DNA of 33,506 bases from Apostichopus californicus. Its lineage: Eukaryota; Echinodermata; Holothuroidea; Aspidochirotida; Stichopodidae. A model generated the notes under the pieces. It worked only from the letters and a program-made list of their open reading frames with translations. It did not search any database and was not told where the DNA came from. This document shows positions 23,301 through 33,506 of the stretch, piece by piece; within the stretch, counting starts at the first letter, position 1, and the number at the start of each line of letters is the position of its first letter. Location: positions 2,824 to 36,329 of the forward strand of contig JAIPMN010037077.1 in NCBI GenBank assembly GCA_020650975.1, in the 5' to 3' direction. The translations under genes and the position numbers were made by a program.

Positions 23301-26300
23301 TGCATGGGTGATACTTATTGATTACTAGGGGTTGGAGGGATCAAATCCATGGGTGATACTTATCGATTACTGGGGGTTGCAGGGAGGGAGGACCATGGGT
23401 GATACGTATCGAATACTAGGGGTCGGAGGGAGGGTCCATGGGTGATACTTATCGATTACTAGGGGTTGCAGGGAGGGAGGACCATGGGTGATACGTATCG
23501 AATACTAGGGGTCGGAGGGAGGGAGGGTCCATGGGTGATACTTATCGATTACTCGGGGTCAGAGGGAGGGAGGTCCATGGGTAATACTAATCGATTACTA
23601 GGGGTTGGAGGGAGGGAGGTCCATGGGTGATAAGAATCAATTAATAGGGGTTGGAGGGAGGGAGGTCCATGGGTGATACTTTTCGATTACTAGGGGTTGG
23701 AGGGAGGTCCATGGGTGATACTTTTCGATCACTAGGGGTTGCAGGGAGGGAGGTCCATGGGTGATACTTTTCGATTACTAGGGGTCGGAGGGAGGGAGGT
23801 CCATGGGTGATATCAGAGTGATCTCTCTTACCTGCAGCATTAGTTCTTGTTCTCATCATCTGGTCTGAGAGGAGCTGGACGAGAGGAGGGATGGCAGGAA
23901 TAAGTTGACTATAGAGATCACCGGTATGGTAGGCAGCATTACCGACAGCAAAGGTAGCAGCCTGGAGGTAGATATCACAAATATGAAAACATAGCACATA
24001 TCTGATATTATTGTTACATTACAGCAACATTACAAAACAATTTTAATGGAATTGTTACATGGATCTATCAAGAGAACTAGAATTCTGCTGTTGTCCCAAT
24101 TACAAAACCGCATGTTTGTCTAGTGTTTCCTTGTATGACCACCTCAGTAAATGATACAGTAAATCCCAACATCTCTTTTAAGACATTTTGCAAACTTAAC
24201 TCAGACTTAACAGAATCTATTACTAATAATACAGTATTTTACACTCTTGTTGTGTACAGTAGGCAACAACTGAAACTTAAGCTTATTTTATAAAATAATC
24301 ATAAAAACTTCACAAAAAAGACTATAGTGGTACATGGTATTTGTTATAGTCTTACAGACATAACTGAGGCTGCCACATCATTAAAGAGTGACTGGTGCAT
24401 AAAGGAAACATTTCAAGAATTTAAAGACCTCACTCTTAAGACGAAGATTCTGAAAGAAGAAACATAACATGAGGATGGAGTTAACGTCAAGTACAAACCT
24501 TACGAACATCTGCATCCTCGTTAGAGAGACAGGCTAATAATTCTCTCATTACTTCAGGTTTGCTCTTCAAAACCGAGTAGAACAGATCGGAATGTCGCAG
24601 AAGATTACCCATCATGCCACTGGCTCTCGCTGCAACTACCACATCACTACTGCCGAGTAATGCCTTCAAGCACTGAAAGTCATCTAAAAGTAAGAAATGC
24701 CAACAATCTCACATTTATTTGAAATCATTTGTGAGCTGTTGTTAGTAAGAAGGAAAAAAATGCACCCAGGAACCAATTGTGCATTATTCTTGTAGGAGAA
24801 CAATTGCCAATCAAGCAAAAGTAGATGCTTTGTTTACCAAATACTACACCAGAAATAACAAATGTCACTTCTCTTACATTATCAGAAACAAGTTGAAATG
24901 TGAAAATTAGATTTTTATCTGCGAGAAATAATTTAATTTCTTCACAAGATTAAATGTAAAAGAAACTCTAAGTGAATTTAGATTTGATCAACAGAATCTG
25001 AATGATATTCCTGACAAATATTCTCCCACGAAAGACCTGGGATTGTGTTTGCAAAGTTTATGACTATATTTAGAATGGACTCAATACATATTAACATATA
25101 TGTTAATACAGGTGTAATTAAATTTAATGTATGTATCCAGGTCAGCAGTAAGCATTAATTACCCTTCTCTCCAGCGACAGCTTTCTTTATCATAGGTAGG
25201 TGCTTGTCAGAGGACCGAGCCAGCTGGGTACAGATGGAGAGAGCCTCTCCCTTAACGTCAGGAGAACTACTCGATGAGAAAGCCTTGGATAGAAACAGCT
25301 GGCCCTAAGCATGGCAGAACAAAAGAGAAGAATGCTCATTACTTGTGTTAAAGTTTTCATTAATTGTGAACTTCAAATTACTAACCTAACATAAGTGCTA
25401 GACTGTGGTGCCGTCACCAGGGAACGATTAAGGACCATTTTCAACCTATGGGTTTTCTTGACCAGTAATGGTCACAACCTATCAGATATTTGGCTTTGTG
25501 TGTTTACCCCATAACGATGTGATTGCTTCCAAGGTTCTCTGAAGTTCCACAAAAGTATCCAATGAATTCAAAGCTACAATATTGCAGGGGTGGAAATTGC
25601 ACTTCTGAAATAGAAATGTATTCTAACTCCAAGCCTGTGCCAAATTTTCATGTAACAGTTTTGCAAAATAACTTGAACAAGACTTTTAAGGATTCAATTA
25701 TACAATATTGTTGTTCACATGTGAGATTGCTGTGACATGCTTTAGTTGCAGCTACGACGGTTAAATGGATAGGTGGTTTACACTACGAGATTCCAACACA
25801 GGAACTATTGTGTGCATTCGACTAATGCAAATCAAAGAACAATGAGTTATGTAACATGCTGGTTGAAACAGTCATATCTACTACACATAATTGCAGTATT
25901 AAAACCTTCACACATTAATGTAATTGTTTGTGTGTAGCGGGTAATGACCAGAAATCGTGAAAGACATATTTTTTATTCAAATCAGCAAATGATTTACCCA
26001 TCAAACTGAACCAAAATCAGATTTAACAATAAGAGATTAAAGTTTGATACTCACAGTGGAAGTCTCAGCATAAACGAATTGTTCCACAAAATCTTCGCTA
26101 CAAAGTACCAGTCTGGAAACCAACCCCATCATAAGCTCTAGACGTTCTGACTGGCTGACGTATCTCTGACAGCCAATCACAAGCTTGATGACGATATAGC
26201 AGTCTTCCATGGTTGCCATGACAGCAGACAACATTGCAGCATGTGTGTCGATGGCAAAGGGGAAACAGAGTAGCTGAGTTACGTTAGTCAAAATATCTGA

Positions 26301-29300
26301 GGCAAAATCTTCGTGGCTGACTTCTAACATTGCACTGGAAAAGGTAAACAAGTAACAACATAATGTTTACTGATATGTGTTGAATGTGTTAGTATTGAAC
26401 AAGAAAAAGATTAATGGATATAAACATGGATCCAAATTATAAGCAAATCATAAATTTAAATATTGTAAATCCATTCGAAATTAGGCATCTGTGAATAATG
26501 GTGCCAGAAACATGTCTGGCTATAATCTATAAAAATGGCTTCATTGTAATGTGAACAATTGTAGTACATAGTAGTAAGCTTTCTCATATACAAGGTTACA
26601 AACACATACAAAAAAAAATTAAATAAATAAATAAATTTATATAAACAATTAAATATAAATAAATATATATATATATAAATAAATAAGTAAAATCAATCTT
26701 GAACTTTCTTTAAAGGTTATCTATGATGTAAACTGGAAGATTTGACTGAGTGCTTTTAGTAATACTAATACAAAACTGGTTGTATCAACACCATACAACA
26801 TTTAAAATTCAGTGCTGGCTATCCTAAAATCATTTTTGAATGCACTGTGCAATATTAAATGTGAGTACAAATGTGAGTGCATATGTCACACATGATTTCA
26901 TATCTATGCTCTCTTGATTTATTAACTTCACTAACCAGTCTCCAAGGGCCTCTAAAAATTCTTCACTTATTAAACTTGAAAGACACACCATCGGTAAGCT
27001 GTCCGGTGAACAAAGAGTTGGAACACACTGGTACGGTTCCTGGTATTAATGAAATATTATATATTATATATTTGATTTTTTAATATAGCGCTTTACAATA
27101 GGTCTCAAAGCGCTTTACAGACGTTATATTACCCCTGGTCAATGATAACCTGTCCCAGAGACAATCCCTCCAGGTGGCTGCAGTTATGTACTGTGCCCAA
27201 TGACAAGTTACCTCACAGGTACCCATTTAACCCCTGGGCGGAGAGAGGCAAGTGAGATACAGCATCTTGCCCAAGGACACAACGTAATGAACTAGGCATG
27301 AATCGAACCAGCAATCCTTGGATCACAAGTCCTATGCCTTAGCCAATTGGCCACCACGCTCTCAATGAAACGAACACAAAACAAAATGCATGGTCAAAAT
27401 TAATTGTATTTTTCATGGCTTGAATCATCTTGAAATAACACTACCACCTGCCCAAATATGATGCATAGGTATGAATGTATATCCTGGTATGTGGAAACTA
27501 CCATTAGATTATTACACACAATGGTTTGGTACTCACATGTTACCAAATAAATTATTGCTTTGCTAAACATAAATTTGACAAAACTTTCACAGCTTTTCAT
27601 GTAACCTATATGTAACTCTTGCCTTTTAATAATGGGTTAAAGAAGCAAATAAATATGAAGAAGGAAAAAGAAAATGGATTGTGTGAAACTGATGGGGTGT
27701 GAATTGGGGGGGGGGGGGGGCAGATGGGAAATGGAAGAAAACTTACCATAGTAAATATCCTCAACATGACCTGTAGTGCAGCCATCAGTCCCCCCTGTGA
27801 GAGAAGTGTCCACTGAGGGAGACATTGCACTTTCTTCTTCATCTTCTGCCTCTCATCTCTGTCGGTATCCACATCATTGAGATCCTCCAGCTCAGACTCA
27901 CTCAGACCAACTGTTTGTAGTACCCTGGAACACATTTTAAAAGGAATACATGATCAAATGAATGTTGAGTAACATTTATTATCCATGTTTAGCCATGAGA
28001 ATATACAATACAGGATTGACATTTTAGAAAGTTCCTCAATGGCCTTGACAAATGTTGCTTGTATTTGTTCAAAACATGTAACGTTCAATAAACTGTTCAA
28101 TAAATTATCGATAAATTTCATTCTCAAACCAGATGAATGTGTAATAGCTGTTATAAATAAGGTAACATAAGGTAACATTAAGTACAATGTCTGTCTCTGT
28201 GACAGCCTCAGTGATAGTTCTGATCATGGTCAGATATGAAATCTCATAAACAATTCCTCAAAACATCAGCACTGCAGATACATCTTTTTAAAGGCTTTTA
28301 TCAATCCATTCAAAGCTTAGTCTAATCAACATGTTACTTTGAGGTTGGTCTGCCCTCTTTTTCATGTTGTCCTTTACCTAACTATCATAAAATACTTTAA
28401 ACTTGCTGAGGGCATGTTCCACTTCATGATAACCTGATAATCTTTAGTACCCCATCCTCTGGTCATACCAACTAAATGATGCAGCATCTATTCCAAAGCA
28501 TGTTTTCTACACTTTTGTTATTATTGTCAACTTAAGCAGGTTCCACACTTCTGATTCTATCAAACATGCCACTGTGTCTCAAGTCTGTAAAAGCATACGC
28601 ACACATGATAATACCATTCATCTACTTATCACGCATGCTTTCACTACATCAAAGCATGTTCAACGTTTTTAATTTTACGAGAACAAAAATTATTGTTTAC
28701 TGTTAATGCTATCACTTCATCAAAGAATCTTCAACACTTTGCTATTTACCTTCCATTTATTTATTTATCTATCTATATCACTAATGCTTTCACTTCACCA
28801 AAGCATTGTTGACGCTTATCAGATTATTACACATTTGACTTTCATTAATGTTTTACCTCTGCCAAAGCATATTCCAAACTCCTGACTCTATCATATACCT
28901 CGCCATCATACTCTGTGGGACATTCAGGAGTTGGGTGAGTAGCATAACCAAGCCATCCATAACTCCATAATTAAATGGACATCGTACACAGATCTATAAG
29001 AGAAAGGTAACAGAATATAAGGATACCGAAGGAAACTAAATACAAGTACACAAAAACAGAAAGAATCTGCAGATCGGAATCCATCCCTCTGCTTCCTTCC
29101 CCAGAAGATGATAACTGAATGGATGAAACCTCTGAGAGGAATGCATCCAGCATAATGAGGAGAAACCTCCTCTGAAACAAAACAACCGCATAATTCAGGT
29201 GAGTAAACCTATCAGCAATGTTAAGTGGAATGACACATGATATTGCAATTTGAAAGAAAGCAATAAATATTACATCCCTACTAGCAATGTTAATAAATAT

Positions 29301-32300
29301 TACATCCCTACTCGTACTGTTCATAAATATTACAGCCCTACTAGCAATGTTACATACACTAGGGCTCAACTCTTGGATAAAATTTGCAATGCCTACAGAT
29401 AAAAACATAGATCTCACAGTTTTTTACTTTTATTGTAAATGCCTAAATATGAACAATATTTGATTGTATCATATCATCCCTCTCTCTGAGAGAAAATCAA
29501 CCTAGAATAGAGCATAGAATTTTTAGCTTCAACTGGATTCACAACGGTGACTTGTAGGACTACAAGCCCTATGCTGGACCAACAGAGCTATCCAGCCATT
29601 ATTTTCTACTTATTTAACTTTTTTTACTTAGTTTTTTTACTTATTTTCTACTTTCATTATTTTCTACTACTACATTTTGAGAGTAAATTACGCAGCTCTT
29701 CTACGACTAGAGTTTCATCTTATTTTTAGTTTATATTGATGATTTTGAATTTTCCCTTTGTTCTATAGTACATGAATTGAAAGATGCTGAATACCTGAGT
29801 CAAGTCTGTTAGAGCAGAGTCAAACGCTGCCAACAAGTCCTCTCCTGGCATCTCCACCATGACACCGAAGACGAGCAGCTGACTAACCAGCAGAGCAGCA
29901 GCCGTCTGTCAGAGAGAGACAAATCAACTCACTCATGAAGACATGAGAAATATATCTCCTGATGACAGGAGTCCATGGTGACAAATATTAATACAGTAAG
30001 AACTAACTTACTCATTACGCAGTAGTGTAGAGAAAATAATCTCAAAGCGGAGCAATGAGGAGGGGGTGGATGGAGGGCAAGGAAGGAGGGGAGAAAAGAG
30101 GGAGAGAAGGGGGAGAGAGAAGGGGGAGAGAGAAGGGAGAGAGTGAAGGGGGAGAGACAAGGGGGAGAGAAGGGGAAGAGATTGGGAAGCAAGAAAGGGA
30201 TAAAAAGGGGTGGAGGGAGAGGCAGAATGGAAAGCAAATGGGGAGGAGAGGAGAGGGTAGGCTTTAAATTTCAGGTACTGACTAAGGAGTGATCAAACTT
30301 ACTCTCAGATAATTCCACTGTATAGCAGTCACAAATCAAGGAAACACACCACATTACTAGTCATAACTATATATTTAAGTAATAACAACATGCCGAGATG
30401 TGAATTTGTTATCGTCACTAAAGGAAACAACACTACATTACTAGTCATAACTATATATTTAAGTAATAACAACATGCTGAGATGTAAATTTGTAATCGTC
30501 AGTAAAGGAAAAACACTAGATTGCTAGTCATAACTATATATTGAAGTAATAACAAAGGCTGAGATTGGAATTTGTTATCTTCAGTAAAGGAAACACACTA
30601 CTGTACATTACTAGTCATAACTATATATTTAAGTAATAACAACATGCTGAGATTTGAATTTGTTATCGTCAGTAAAGGAAACACACTACATTGCTAGTCA
30701 TAACTGTATATTGAAGTAATAACAACATGCTGAGATTTGAATTTCAAACTTACTGCCAGATGTTTACAATTAGCAGTCACAAATCAAGGAAACACACTAC
30801 ATTACTAGTCATAACTATATATTGAAGTAATAACAACATGCTGAGATGTGAATTAGTTATTGTCAGTAAAGGTTTTCGGGATTTGTTATTTTCTTCACAG
30901 GGGGGGTACAGGATTGTACCTTCCTTGATGTGGAATAGCCATTTTCTAATTAATATTCAATATTTTTTATAGCAGAATGACAACAATGTAAGAAAGTGGA
31001 AACCAATCAGTCAGTAACTATTCTGTAGTAACAAACCATGAGAATTTCATAACCTAACTGGCTTGACATTAATGATGAGCACTTAATAACAGGGCCGGCA
31101 AGCTACACTGCTACTGCCCTGTTGTTTGGGTCTCCTAACCAGCAGTACGTCTCTTCAATGGCAATATTTGAAGTTCATATCAAAACTAGATTGACTGCAA
31201 CTTACCGTGTGACTAGCAACCTGTGAGTCTAACAGAATAGCTGCAAACATGACACTCGTGTCAACTAGCCTGAGGAGGTGGAAATATAGGAAAATACTTT
31301 AATAATCTGATACAGCAAAAGCAAAAACAGAGGAATAAGAAGAATATCAAGATTAGACACCTTAATCAGTCAATCTATAAATGGTGCAATAAATATTAGT
31401 TTATAATCACCTCTTTATTTATGCAATATTTCTATAAATAAAGGTATATAGCTAACAATTATGTTTACAATAGTTCTATTATAATAGGTACCATCACCAC
31501 TTACATTCCTCACAACTTCATGCTGTCATTTGCTATCCAAACTTCCAGATCTTAAATCAAATCTTGAATAATCACAGCTAGTTACACAACACACGTCTCA
31601 CTAGTCATAGACCCATGCTTAAGTACAACCACAAGATTTTTGTCGATATAAATTTTCAGACTGTTGTCTTTTTTAGAAACAGCAAACTCTTTCACACATT
31701 ATCCTAGCATCTATTCAAATAACACTAAAGAGACTATCAATGGCTGATGGGATAATGGAACATCATATGGGGTGTATGTATGGTAATAGATGACAGCCTT
31801 GTGGTCAAGTGGTTAAGGCAGTGGACTTGTGATCTAAGGATTACAGGTTCGAGTCCTGGCCAGATCATTACGTTGTGTCCTTGGGGAAAGCACTTTATCT
31901 CCATTACCTCTCTTCATCCAGGTGTATAAATGGGGACTTGTGAGATAAAGTGGCAGTTGGGCGATGTTTAGCTGCTGCCATGTCGAGGGATTGTATCTAT
32001 GCCGTTTGACAGGTTATCATTGACCATGCAGGGTAATATTGTGATGCGCCTTGAGCACTGTTATCGGTGGATATGTCTGCGCTTTATAAATCCTCAATGC
32101 TATTATTATTATTATTAATAACTTACTTTGGGGGTATGTTCTCTGTTAGCATTACTATAACTGATATTGTGTGTAGAGCAGTCTCGTAAACTATATTCTG
32201 GTACATGTCGTCAATTTCGAGCTGTGAAGTCAAGAAAAAGAGAAGAGAGATGATAAAATCTCAATTTGAAGCACACTTTGTAGAATTCTATCAACAACAT

Positions 32301-33506
32301 TTCTACAATCAACACCAGAAATTAAAGTCATGACACACAATTTCACATTGAAATTGGTTGATGACAATAACTTCACGAACCCATTCGATATGTTTGTCTG
32401 TTAACCTTAATTCTTCCTTTTGACCTCGTCATTTCAAATTAGGCGTGACCAATGGTACTTTGCAAACCATTGAAGTGACCCAATCAGAAATGGAAGGACT
32501 TTAGAACAAAAAATGGTAGAACCTTTAGTAGTGTTGATTATTAACAAAACAGTCTCAGAAAGTGTTATTCTCAACATGAGATAATGGTTGTTTTTAGACT
32601 ACATAAAGAATTTGGCATGTTAAGAAAGTATCGGGCCTTGAGTCACTTGGTACACAACATAAACCCCAATATCTTTCTTTTGTCTTATATTGACCCACTA
32701 AACATTACTTCTTACATGATTTCATGAATGGATGGTGTGCCACAGTATGGACAAGATCCTTACTTTTTGGGGGTGATGTTAAAGACTAAAAAAAATTATA
32801 TCACAAAATATTAAAACAAACCTTTCCTTGGAGTAGTAGAAGCATTATCTCTATAAATTCATCTTCTTTACTCAAGAATTCTGCAAACACAGGTGATGCT
32901 TGACAGGTGAAATAAACGCTCTGATTAAATGAAAGAGAAAGAATCATAACAATAAGAGGTTAAAGTCTTATGATAACAGTTGGCTTTGTGTTAAGTTTGT
33001 ATTACTCATATTACGCATGCTATTATGAATGCCTCGTACAATGTATCTTTCCAGTCGAGCCAGTAAAATGTGATATTTATTAAAAAACCATACAAAAACA
33101 GATTGTGTTGAAACTTTCTTAGTAAACTTTTTTATTTCTTTTTGTCTAATTGAGACAGGTCAACATGGGTGGGTGTAACAAAAGAAGATGAAGATTTGAA
33201 GCTGTTTACTGAATATAAGCAAGCAAGCAAACATCAGCATGATGAAGATACAACTTCTTATTTATTGATTAACTTTCACACAGCACCATCTGTCACAGCC
33301 TCACAGTGACTTGCCAAATAATCATTGCTAAAGGAGGTTCCTACCTATATCTGACTTTCTTTTAACAACCAGAGATAAATGTACACTGATCTTTAGCAAA
33401 GTATGCTCAGAGGCAAAGAGTCAGATAGGTGCCTGGAACAATTATGTCACAAGGCTCCCTTTTACTTTTTGTTCCTATCCCCCACCCCTACATCTCTACC
33501 TGGCCA
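20133..33506 (-). CDS. STK36: STK36 (Fused kinase), C-terminal half, 15 exons, 5' end outside window
   Basis: STK36 is the vertebrate-type Fused Ser/Thr kinase, needed for the central pair of motile cilia and linked to Hedgehog/GLI signalling. The kinase domain lies beyond the right edge; this window has the C-terminal ARM/HEAT-like half. Exons in transcript order: 32822-32920, 32127-32221, 31206-31269, 29795-29905, 29052-29171 (donor uncertain), 28857-28993, 27747-27924, 26936-27039, 26055-26334, 25163-25304, 24499-24683, 23832-23961, 22683-22755, 21809-21905 and 20133-20315. They total 1,998 nt, all phases agree, and they encode 665 residues and a stop. Hallmarks near the end are RASGMMGNLLRHSDLFY, AATFAVGNAAYHTGDLY, RTNAAGALGNLTRH and VQEVALVALRTMCKHP, matching human FAVGNAAYQ, SALGNL and ALIALRSL. 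Donors of exons 32822 and 24499 are GTTTGT and that of 26936 is GTTAGT; the rest are mostly GTAAGT-like. Family assignment rests on the C-terminal similarity and is strong; upstream exons are supported by frame continuity. Confidence 0.88.
22059..22388. mobile_element. hAT-type MITE, 330 bp, with 8-bp target duplication
   Basis: The ends are CAGGGTTTCCCTAACT on the left and, read on the minus strand, CAGGGTTCCCTAACT on the right: terminal inverted repeats differing by one base gap. The element is flanked by identical GTCTAAAC (22051-22058 and 22389-22396), an 8-bp target duplication typical of hAT transposons. Subterminal C-rich strings (GAACCCCC, CACGAACCCC) recur near both ends in inverted form. 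No transposase is encoded, so it is non-autonomous. It lies in the STK36 intron between exons 22683-22755 and 21809-21905. The perfect duplication suggests a fairly recent insertion. Confidence 0.9.
23030..23815 (+). repeat. Minisatellite, about 17 copies of a 43-60 bp unit
   Basis: The unit reads roughly GGTCCATGGGTGATACTTATCGATTACTAGGGGTTGGAGGGAGGG (given here only as landmarks CATGGGTGATAC, ATCGATTACTAGG and GGAGGGAGGG). Copies differ by substitutions and by the number of GGGA units, which sets the period. The plus strand is rich in G-runs able to form G-quadruplexes. It fills the STK36 intron between exons 23832-23961 and 22683-22755, and its edge stops about 16 bp short of the donor of exon 23832-23961. 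In transcript sense it is C-rich. Confidence 0.92.
26605..26692 (+). repeat. AT-rich microsatellite (AAAT/TATA)
   Basis: AAATAAATAAAT units, then ATATATATAT, then AAATAAATAAG. It lies in the STK36 intron between exons 26936-27039 and 26055-26334. Simple repeat; nothing else is visible in this intron. Confidence 0.75.
27055..27363 (-). mobile_element. tRNA-derived SINE, 309 bp, in STK36 intron
   Basis: Read on the minus strand, the head is tRNA-like: A-box region TGGCCAATTGGC and B box GGTTCGATTC. A body follows with CATTACGTTGTGTCCTTGGGC, TTAAATGGGTACCTGTGAGG and GGTTATCATTGACC, and an AT-rich tail. The same body is found in the SINE at 31792-32118, so the two are one family. AATGAAA flanks both sides (27048-27054 and 27364-27370), a 7-bp target duplication. 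It has the same orientation as STK36 and ends 16 nt upstream of exon 26936-27039 (8 nt beyond its target duplication). Not a tRNA gene: the anticodon arm and acceptor stem do not pair properly. Confidence 0.88.
27706..27720 (+). repeat. Poly-G run (15 G)
   Basis: Fifteen G, giving a C-run in the STK36 transcript about 20 nt into the intron after exon 27747-27924. Its length is likely unreliable in the assembly. Confidence 0.75.
28491..28870 (-). repeat. Degenerate repeats resembling the 3' end and donor of STK36 exon 28857-28993
   Basis: The plus-strand pattern TAATG(C)TTTCACTTCA(C/T)CAAAGCAT recurs around 28640-28660, 28705-28730 and 28781-28810, with a weaker CCAAAGCATGTTTTC copy at 28493. 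The exon boundary itself (28845-28870, TAATGTTTTACCTCTGCCAAAGCAT) fits the same pattern. Spacing is 64-78 bp, plus a wider first gap. The intron therefore seems to contain tandem, decayed copies of the exon edge. A chance resemblance or a dispersed repeat shared by both remains possible. Confidence 0.45.
29261..29354 (+). repeat. Three copies of a 30-bp tandem repeat
   Basis: ATAAATATTACATCCCTACT recurs at exactly 30-bp spacing (copies begin at 29261, 29291 and 29321), with one or two changes per copy. It lies in the STK36 intron upstream of exon 29052-29171. Because 30 is a multiple of 3, the minus strand is open through it and gives a repeated 10-residue pattern, but this is not coding. Confidence 0.8.
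29531..29598 (-). repeat. Decayed tRNA-like (SINE head) sequence
   Basis: On the minus strand, GGCTGGATAGCTCTGTTGG resembles a tRNA 5' half with A box (TAGCTCTGTTGG). Then come an anticodon-stem-like CTTGTAGTCCTACAAG and a weak B box (GTTGTGAATCC, where GGTTCGAATCC is expected). No acceptor stem closes it and no SINE body follows. It is best seen as the head of a different, old tRNA-derived SINE family. It lies in the STK36 intron between exons 29795-29905 and 29052-29171. Confidence 0.5.
30050..30262 (+). repeat. Purine-rich (GGGGAGA)n tract
   Basis: About 210 bp of nearly all G and A, built from GGGAGAGAA and GGAGGGG units. It lies in the STK36 intron between exons 31206-31269 and 29795-29905. 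In the transcript it is a long pyrimidine tract. The open frames across it on both strands are low-complexity artefacts. Confidence 0.85.
30290..30880 (+). repeat. Minisatellite, six copies of an 83-87 bp unit (one longer)
   Basis: TCATAACTATATATTTAAGTAAT begins copies at 30361, 30444, 30528, 30615, 30698 and 30809 (landmark TCATAACTATATATTTAAG). Spacings are 83, 84, 87, 83 and 111. A second element, AGCAGTCACAAATCAAGGAAA, occurs at both ends (about 30322 and 30767), so the array probably arose from a larger composite duplication. It lies in the same STK36 intron as the adjacent purine tract. Confidence 0.9.
31792..32118 (+). mobile_element. tRNA-derived SINE with (ATT)n tail, same family as 27055-27363
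   Basis: The head has an A box (TGGTCAAGTGG) and a B box (GGTTCGAGTCC). The body shares CATTACGTTGTGTCCTTGGG, a GG(T/G)ACTTGTGAG-type segment and GGTTATCATTGACCA with the other SINE. The 3' end is CTATTATTATTATTATTAATAA. It is antisense to STK36. Its tail runs into the donor of exon 32127-32221, whose GTAAGT is rc(32121-32126). I found no convincing target duplication. Confidence 0.88.
32921..33499 (-). other. STK36: STK36 intron at right edge
   Basis: No coding exon is recognised in these 579 bp. There is a short AAGCAAGCAAGC repeat near 33220. The upstream boundary is probably the donor rc(33494-33499), GTAGAG. Confidence 0.45.
33500..33506 (-). CDS. STK36: Possible 3' end of the next upstream STK36 exon
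   Basis: The last seven bases read TGGCCAG in transcript sense and are followed by GTAGAG, a plausible donor. Ending in phase 0 with ...GQ would join the next exon (SVYFTC) in frame. Seven bases cannot prove an exon. Confidence 0.25.

Noticed and set aside
23030..23815. CRISPR-like array
   Set aside because: The units are contiguous and degenerate with no unique spacers, in an animal intron. It is a minisatellite.
27296..27363. Functional tRNA gene (minus strand)
   Set aside because: The A and B boxes are present, but stems do not close and a SINE body follows.
28971..29417. Minus-strand 148-codon open frame as a separate gene
   Set aside because: Only the stretch 29052-29171 is real STK36 exon; the rest is intron, including the 30-bp tandem repeat.
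29929..30267. Open frames rich in Pro/Ser or Arg/Glu/Gly on both strands
   Set aside because: They are products of the purine-rich simple repeat.
31797..31868. Functional tRNA gene (plus strand)
   Set aside because: Same reasoning: it is the promoter head of a SINE whose body matches the other copy.

Overview
The window is animal nuclear DNA: intron-rich, AT-rich, with GT-AG introns and several families of short mobile elements. It carries parts or all of three conserved animal genes. The protein sequences and the SINE style suggest a marine invertebrate deuterostome, perhaps an echinoderm. That placement is inference, because no search could be run.

Layout from left to right. (1) Positions 1-8548 are a long intron of SARM1 (minus strand) with no recognisable exon. 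It holds a foldback element (4024-4181), a higher-order minisatellite (6868-7195) and homopolymer tracts. (2) 8549-9812 is the first coding exon of SARM1: 411 residues covering a basic N-terminus and most of the ARM domain. The SAM and TIR exons must lie beyond the left edge. A probable noncoding first exon ends at 10341. (3) 10342-12513 is a head-to-head intergenic region with a U2 snRNA-like 5' fragment and a MITE bounded by TTAA. (4) 12514-17506 is a complete seven-exon GOSR1 (GS28) gene on the plus strand. Its last intron has all the hallmarks of a U12-type (minor spliceosome) intron. (5) 17507-20132 is the convergent 3' region between GOSR1 and STK36. (6) 20133-33506 is the C-terminal half of STK36 (Fused kinase) on the minus strand. 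Fifteen exons were rebuilt by hand into one unbroken frame of 665 codons plus stop; the kinase domain lies off the right edge.

The STK36 introns are crowded with repeats: a 330-bp hAT-type MITE with a perfect 8-bp target duplication, two tRNA-derived SINEs of one family, minisatellites and purine tracts. Several sit almost on splice sites. One SINE inserted 8 nt upstream of an acceptor, and the tail of the other reaches a donor.

The three genes do not form a pathway. SARM1 is an NAD+ hydrolase that drives axon degeneration and innate responses, GOSR1 is a Golgi Qb-SNARE, and STK36 acts in motile cilia and Hedgehog signalling. SARM1 and GOSR1 both map to human 17q11.2, so their adjacency may reflect old linkage. 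I found no operon, CRISPR array, phage or clearly new biological system. The most interesting signals are the U12 intron, the SINE/splice-site collisions and a predicted N-myristoylation signal on SARM1.
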